DNA of 64,000 nucleotides, taken from positions 1,075,677-1,139,676 of the forward strand of contig NW_022985163.1 in assembly GCF_010093535.1 (NCBI RefSeq), read 5' to 3'. Below are positions 57,640 to 64,000 of the stretch, piece after piece (position 1 is the stretch's first letter; each line of letters begins with the position of its first letter). The translations under genes were made by a program, and so were the position numbers. A model generated the notes under the pieces. That model made no database searches, was not told the origin of the DNA, and saw only the letters and a list, made by a program, of their open reading frames with translations. The stretch comes from Lindgomyces ingoldianus. Taxonomy: Eukaryota > Ascomycota > Dothideomycetes > Pleosporales > Lindgomycetaceae.

Positions 57640-60230
57640 TGTGTTCTATAAATTCTTAGCTAGTTCTTATATATTTTTGCTAGTAGGTTACTTTTTTTAT
57701 TTTACTAGAAATTTTTTTTAGTTCTTTTAATTACTAATAATATGTTTCACTTTATATTTTGTTTCTTTATCTTTCTATTCTTACATAAATAAGAGAATTT
57801 CTTTAGGTGCTTTTTCTAGTCTAGAGACATAGAACTATAGGTGTATCTTTATGTGTAAAGAAAGCTTAAGTTTATAATTATTCTGTTAAGTTTAGAGGAC
57901 TTTGTATAGTCTTATTCTTTTTTCTACTAGCTTTCTAGAGGGTTAAGATATCTTAAGGTTCTTAGTATTAAAATATGTGTAGTCTTTTAGGCAGATTCCT
58001 AGCCCTAGTTGCTGTAATTTATTTGCATATTTTTCTATTACTTTTTTACTAGATTAAGCTTCTATTGCTAACTTTTTATATATGCTTTATAAATTTAATA
58101 GCTAATCTATTAATTTCTATAAGTCTATAAGTTAGTTTTCTTATAGCGTAAAGTAAAAGTTATACTTAAAGTTAGCTTTATAAAGTGTCTTCTTTATTAT
58201 AGCTAATTCTATATTATTAATAGCTAGCTGTGCTATTAAAAGCTATTCTGCCTAATTATACTAGGTGTAAGAAACATACTTTCTAAGGTACTTTTCTACT
58301 TTAGCATTTACTTTTTTAGTCTAACTATCTGTCTACAGGTAGTAGGCTGTAGATAGCTTATGCGTTATACTAAGGTGTTACATAGCTGCTTTTTAAAATC
58401 TACTAGTAAATAGTTTATCTTTATTAGAGATAATAATCTTAGAACATTTATACACTAATATAACATTTTATTCTAGTTTATAAATAAACTTTTTAGCTGT
58501 TATTATTTTTTTAAGGGCTAAGTGTATAGATATTTAGTAGTTTTATTAAGTACTACTATAATTATGTCACACACTCTTTCTATTCTAGGCTTCTTAGACA
58601 GGGGTAATCTTATAATAAAGTCTATAGTAACTATTATCTATAGTAATTTTAGTGCTTTAATTAGTTGTAGGTATCTATAGGCCTTATGCCTTTATAAATT
58701 ATTTTTATTACAGGTATTATATTCTCTAAGCACCTTAGTGCATAGTTATTTTACTTTTAGTATTTGTTGTAGTATAGCAGCCCTTAGCTTCTTCTAAAGA
58801 GTGCCTATTCTTAGGTGTCTAAACATTAGAGATTTATAATATTTTTAAATTAAGTTTTTTTATTCTTACTTATTTACTATAAGCATGTAGAGTTTTTTTA
58901 TAAGTTAAGGTCTATTATAGATCTATCTTTTATTAGTTTCTTTAAAAAAAGTAAACTTTTTAGTTCTTTTTTTTTCTTTGTTAAAGTAATCTAGCCTCTA
59001 GCTAAAAGCATTAGCCTACTAGTTTTATACTCCTAGAACATGTTTAATAATGTAGTTAAATTATGTAAGCTCTATTACCTATCTTATGTGCATTAGTAAT
59101 AATTTCTTTACTATTAAAAACATAAGTTTATATAGTCTATTATAATATAAAAGAGTTTTGCTATTCTGTGTAGCTTTATAGCCTATACTCTTATAGCATT
59201 TAGTATAGCCTTAAGTTCTTTATTAGGTATGCTGTAGCTAGCTTTAGGTTCTAAAAACTTAGCAGAACAGTACACTACTAGGTGCTATTTATTATCTTTC
59301 TGCTTTTAGTAGAGCGCAGCTTTGCTAGCTTCTAGAGATGCATCTGTGTAGATCTTAGTATCTAATTATAGGTTATACATCTTTAACACTAGCTTAGCTG
59401 TTATAGCTTATTTTAGCGCTATAAATACTTTATTTATTTATAAAGTTTAAACAAATTTTACTATTACCTACTCTTTAGTAGTAGCGTTTATTAGAGGTAT
59501 AGTAATTTTTAAATAGTTTTTAATTATTTGTCTAACATATTCTAATAGTCTAAGAAATTCTTTAACTTTCTTAACTATTATAAGTTCTAGCTATTTAAGC
59601 ACCTTTTACACTTTAGCTAAGTTAATTTTTATTTTTTTACTATTAATTATAAATCCTAAATATTTTATTTTAGTAATGTAGAATTTATATTTAGAGAGCT
59701 GTAGGTAGAGTCTATACTTTCTAAGCAGTTTTAAGACTTTTTATACCTTCTATACATAGTCTTCTAGGGTGTCCTTTAAATAGATAAGAATGTTATCTAG
59801 GTATACTAGAGTAAAGACATTAAAATATAGGTTAAGAGCTGTGTTAATAATTTACTAGAATATTACTAAAGCATTTATTAAGCTAAATAGCATTACTAGT
59901 AACTTATAAAGTTCTTATAAAGTTCTAAATACTGTAAGCTACTTATCTCTCTCTTTTATCCTTATTTTGTTAAATCTGTCTTATATATTAAACTTTATAA
60001 AGTACTAAGTTTCTTTTAGTTAGTTTATAATATCTTATATAATAAGTAAAGAAAACTAATTTTAAATTATGTTGTTATTTAAAGTTTTATAGTCCTAGCA
60101 GACTTAGATCTTTTTTCCTTTCTTTTTTATAAAAACTACAGCTAAGGTAACTAAGCTGTGACTTTCTTAAATATAGCCTTAAGCTAATATTTAGTTAACA
60201 TATTCCTACAAGGCTTTTTTTTATGTCCTT
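57640..60230 (-). pseudogene. D2 RT, RNase H, integrase and chromodomain remnant
   Basis: The minus strand has the RT box YLDNILI at 59806-59781 (second Asp changed), RNase H and integrase below, and a chromodomain-like KYKVKHII... block near 57750-57700 followed by PTSKNI*ELAKNL. The order is as in D. A6 separates this from the N-terminal part of pol. Confidence 0.72.
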
Positions 60231-60250
60231 ATTAAAAGGCAAAGCTTATA

Positions 60251-61382
60251 ACGTACCTAACGGGTTGGCCGGCCACACAGGTTGGCCGGCCACTTTTGCC
60301 AAGCCCCCACCAAAACCACCCCATTCTCTCGCAAAACAGCCCACTTTAGCCCTGTATAGAGTAATACAACACAAGATATTATTTAGAGTTTACTTCTGCT
60401 ACTTGCTTACACGTACGCAAGTTATGCCTAGTCTAATTGCACCACCTACATTGCCTTTAACTTAGCTTACCTTCTTTAGCGCGCACCTGCGTCTTTAGCT
60501 TCTTCCTATCACTACGCGCTCTAAACTCCTTTAGAGCAGTTAGACAAGCCCTATCCTTAACTATTAAGGTTCTTTCTGCCTAAATCTGCTTCTTTTTATG
60601 CAATCTATATTATGTGGCAGCCTTATTTGCTGCTTAAAGCTCTGTAATCTTATAGCCTACCCTGTCGCGTTAATGCTCTAAATAACTGTTGTCTACTCTC
60701 TATTGCCTTGCTGTATTACCTTTAGCTATCCTTATCTCTCTAAAGCTGTAACAACTGCTCTAGTTAATATCTAGCCTATTATAAAGCCTAACTTGTTAAA
60801 GTTATACCTGTCTTTATCCTAGATACTGTACTTAGCTTTTATGTTAGCTACTAGGCAAAACTAGCCTTAGATAACCTCTAGATCCTTGTAAAGCGCTTTT
60901 TTATAATTATACTTGTAATTAAACTTTATTATAAACTTAGGGCAGTGCTTAACCTACATACTAGTCTAGTTTAAGCTAACCTGGCCTAGATTGCGCTCTG
61001 CAGGTAAGGAATTAGCTATATTAGCTACAGCTGCAAGCCTAGGGGGAAATCTGCGTGTAATAAGCTTAAGTATGTACTTAACAACTACCTTCTTTTTAAG
61101 CTTAGTTAGATTCCTTAATTTAGGCTAGCATTCTGCTTGTAAAGGCTGTCTAGCGCGTTAATTGCTTAGTGTTGTGTGAGAGACATTATAGATAGCTGCA
61201 GCGCGTTCTAAGGAGAGTTTTAAGTCTTGTTTAAGAGCCTAAAGAGTAAGCTGTATCTAACGTTCTTTAGAAGATTTAATCTAGTGTTGTTGTTAAGGCA
61301 TTATGTAGATAGGTAGAGTTTAGTGGGGGCTTGGCAAAAGTAGCCGGCCAACCCGTGTGGCCGGCCAACCCGTTAGGTACGT
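60251..61382 (-). mobile_element. Deletion derivative of pogo family A (A6, 1132 bp)
   Basis: It is flanked by TA (60249-60250 and 61383-61384). It has the same internal deletion as A5 (junction about 60650, AATCT joined to TATAGCC), proving that the derivative itself multiplied. The left 100 bp are nearly free of RIP, with two intact GGCCGGCC palindromes. The plus-strand open frame 60223-60465 merely crosses this terminal repeat. Confidence 0.88.
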
Positions 61383-61384
61383 TA

Positions 61385-63962
61385 GGTCTTTAGGTTATAA
61401 TCTTAAAGCTAGTGTAGTAGTAGTTTTTTTAGATTTTCTAGTGTCTTAAACATGTTCTTATAATCTTTATATTTAGCAAGGATGCTGCTTTTTTTTTAGA
61501 TTCTAAAGATTCTTATATAATTTACTTTCTTATTAGCCTTAATTTTTTTATAAAAAACTTTTTTAAGCTTCTTCTTTATAATTCTTATTGCCTAGGCTTT
61601 TAGCTCTTAGTAAGGGAATTTTTAAAGTTTCTTTTTCTTAGGGTAGTAACTACTACCCTGTTTAGCTTGTTTATAGACTAGGCATTAGTCTTTATAGCAT
61701 ACTAACTAAGTTATGTGTGCGTGGTTATTAGGCGTTTCTATAGTTATTATTCTCTAGTTAATTGCAGAGTTATGTGTTTTAAGCTAATTATAGCCTAAGA
61801 TTACATTATACTTGCCTCCTAGCTAAAGTATGTTTATAGACCTCTAGTCTTTAGTGTTTAGTGTTTTAAAGTCTTTTTTATAAGTTTCTAGGTTAATTTA
61901 TCCTCTACTATACTTAATTAAAAATGCGTTAGTAAGGGTTACTTTAAATAAAAAAAAATTTTATATAGAATAAAATGCTTTGTTTATCTACCTAATTTTT
62001 GTCTATAGTAGTAAACATGTATCTGCTGTCTACTAGTGCTAGTCTAGGCTATCCTTTATACATAAAGGTAGTTGTTAGACTATGTTCTGTCCTTTATCTT
62101 ACTGCAACTAGGGTTAATATGTTGTAAAAGACTTTTTTATTTAAAAAAAAGTATAAATTAATGTTTTATAAGTTGTTATTAAATTTATTTTATTTTTTTA
62201 TATAAATTTAGTGTTCTTAGTTATAATAGTTAGTTACCTTACATTTATAATCTTTAACTAGGTAATGTAATGTTAGATAGTCTTTCTTTCTTACTACTTT
62301 TTACTAAAATTAGTAAAATTTATAGTTATTTTATTTTTTACACGCTACCTATCTTTTTTATTTATAAAAAGGGGCAGTTTAATAGGTGTAATAGTTTATA
62401 GTTTTATAGGCTAAAGCTATTTCTTACTATAGGCACCTATTATAGTTCTTTTTCTATGTAGGCTACTAGCCTGTTTAGTGTTTGTTATTCTAGTAGTTAA
62501 CATAGTAACATTATGTATACTAGTACTAGGGGTATAGACAGCTATTAGGTCTATGTAAGGTATTAAAAAGACTCTTTTGGGTCTACTAAAGGTATTTCTG
62601 TGTTTACACTATCTAAACAGGGTGTTCTTTTTATTAGTAGTTATTAGTGCTATAGGTTTTATTTCTATAGAGTGTACACTAGCTATAGCTTTGTTATATT
62701 ACTAAAGCCTTTCTGCTAATTGCAAGGCTTAGGAGTAGTGTCTTAGGCTTTCTAGGTACTAGCTTTAGGACTTTAAACCTAGCAGGTCTACCTAGTCCTT
62801 CTAGTTTTTAGTCTTAGATTTAAATAAAAAACTGCTATTATTCTTTATTATTTATAATGTTATATTTAACTTTAGCTATTTATTATATTATGTTAAATGT
62901 TAAGTAGTTATTACTAATGTTTATCTAATAAAGCATTACTATGTAATAGCTTAGGTAGTTATGTTATAAACTACACTTTTAGCATTTATATTCTTAGAAC
63001 TGTTTAAAGAGTTCTCTTACTAAAGTACTAGAGGTCTAATTTTAAAAAGAGAACTATTTTTCTTTTTTTTAAACATTTATAATGTATCTTTAGATCTAAG
63101 TTTTTTTTTTATATTTTTTAAAAATTATAAGGTTCTACAACACTATATTTAGGCTACTAAAGTTTTAAATAACTACCTTTTAATACACTTTAAAATAGTT
63201 ATTTAAAAAATAGTTTTCTTTATATTACTAGTAAAGTTTATTATTTAGTCTTTCTAATATTTTTTTGTCTATAAGGCTGTATTTAGCAGTAATAGCTTTT
63301 ACTATTATAGTAGTATTTTTATTCTCTTTTTTTTAAGAGTTTAGGTAATTTTAGCAGAAATGTTCTACTTTTCTATAGTTTAGGTAGGCCTTGTTCTCTA
63401 GCTACTTTTGTTGTTTCTTTATTAAAGGCGGCCTATTGTATTTTAAAACTTAGCTCTTTTTAAAGAGGGGGCTCTATATATATTTTATATAACTAAGGTC
63501 TATTAGTTTTTTATTATATTATAAAAGCTTTTTTTTTAGAATAAACTCTAGTTTCTAAGAAGTTCTTTTTTATTTCTTTTCTCTTTTATGCTTTTTATAA
63601 TAGTTGTTATAAGTTATTACTTATATAAAAAAAATTTTAAGAGTAGTTAGCTTATTACTATACATAAATTTATGTTTTACTATTTTACTTAGTCTATTAT
63701 AAAACATGTAACAGAGGGCCTTCTAATCTATCTATCTGCAGATAGCTAGCTACTCTCTAAAGTGTGCTGCATAGTTCTAGACTAGGCTATTTCTTTATTT
63801 TATAGTGTCTAATTTATTATCTGTAATTTTTATTTATTTAAAGTTTTATAAATAGCTGTTAAAGCTTTTTTAAAGTTCTTAATACTACTAAATACTTCTT
63901 TTGTTTTAAAAGTAAGTGCTGCGCTATTTGCTTTAAAGTCTATCTAATTATCTATGTAGGGC
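61385..63962 (-). pseudogene. D2 gag and N-terminal pol remnant
   Basis: The minus-strand gag region has a knuckle at 63345-63386 reading Y-L-N-Y-R-K-V-E-H-F-C-x-N-Y, in which the three ligand Cys codons are now Tyr codons. Sequence 63480-63840 matches the isolated gag fragment at 43519-43980. No intact frame. Confidence 0.6.
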
Positions 63963-64000
63963 TGTCAGATATGCGCACCTACTGTCAAGACAGGAGGAAC
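63963..64000 (+). repeat. Start of a second L element (L2), running off the window
   Basis: 38 bases beginning TGTCAGATATGCGC are identical to the start of L1 (39567-39604). It interrupts D2 gag. Lack of mutation against a heavily mutated flank suggests a young or RIP-exempt insertion. Confidence 0.75.

Larger units (their letters stand above)
56302..64000 (-). mobile_element. D-family Ty3/gypsy element D2, partly off the window
   Basis: The left LTR (3' LTR) is 56302-56895. Pol then reads on the minus strand from gag (63962-61400) through RT (box 59781-59806) and integrase to a chromodomain near 57750-57640, and a plus-strand accessory frame lies near the LTR, exactly as in D. It is a divergent subfamily: the LTR start TGTTACAATCCTTGC is shared but most of the LTR differs. 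A6 interrupts it in RT and L2 in gag. The right LTR is beyond the window. Confidence 0.8.

Noticed and set aside
60223..60465. 80-codon open frame, similar to one at 54253-54453 on the other strand
   Set aside because: Both cross the terminal repeat of family A and run antisense to the transposase 3' end. They are open because that stretch is little mutated. No domain and no plausible start context.
1..64000. Mitochondrial, plasmid or bacterial origin suggested by high AT
   Set aside because: LTR retrotransposons with target duplications, pogo elements at TA sites and RIP-type mutation show nuclear ascomycete DNA.

Overview
This window reads as one large repeat island from the nuclear genome of a filamentous ascomycete (Pezizomycotina-like). 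I find no host gene, tRNA or rRNA. It is a deep nest of transposable elements, nearly all destroyed by C-to-T / G-to-A changes of the repeat-induced point mutation (RIP) type. Where two copies can be compared the changes are mostly CpA to TpA: CAG codons have become TAG, zinc-knuckle TGT/TGC codons have become TAT/TAC, and catalytic GAC has become AAC. The few open frames of 60 codons or more are chance frames in LTRs, terminal repeats or tandem repeats. Species cannot be assigned. Family letters below are local labels only.

Layout, left to right. 1-704: tail of a pogo/Fot1-like DNA transposon (family C) inside a truncated Ty3/gypsy element (D0, 707-1725). 1726-10938: minus-strand Ty3/gypsy remnant (F) carrying a 215-bp short LTR (I1), two snapback transposons (B1, B2) and a full-length pogo element (A1). 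10939-23871: a chromodomain Ty3/gypsy element (E1) holding transposon A2 and a second member of its own family (E2, 13087-23835, TSD GTTGC). E2 holds snapback B3, which holds a complete chromovirus (G, 15412-21071, TSD TAAAG), and a 153-bp short LTR (H1). 23872-24966: LTR and start of another D-type element, then short LTR I2. 24967-43518: two nested plus-strand Ty1/copia elements (K1 in K2) holding B4, a complete D element (26662-34222, TSD TAAGC), A3, the little-mutated element L1 and the full-length pogo element C2. 43519-43980: a D-type gag scrap. 43981-56301: a third plus-strand copia copy (K4) holding snapback B5, which holds a complete minus-strand copia (K3, 45626-52150, TSD AAGAC) and A4, plus the deletion derivative A5. 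56302-64000: another D-type element (D2) holding A6 and, at the edge, the start of a second L copy.

Three things deserve attention. Family B is a propagated snapback (fold-back) transposon: each copy has two inverted copies of about 475 bp of one pogo end around a loop of about 150 bp. Gypsy family D carries an extra coiled-coil-like frame on the strand opposite pol, between pol and the 3' LTR, in three copies. RIP is uneven: short elements and the outer 50-150 bp of several long ones keep their original GC-rich sequence.

The elements do not form a pathway. Autonomous-looking families (A, C, G, K, D) are the plausible past enzyme sources for the defective ones (B, A5/A6, E2, short LTRs). All recognised enzyme frames in the window carry stops, so nothing here is expected to be active unless intact copies exist elsewhere.
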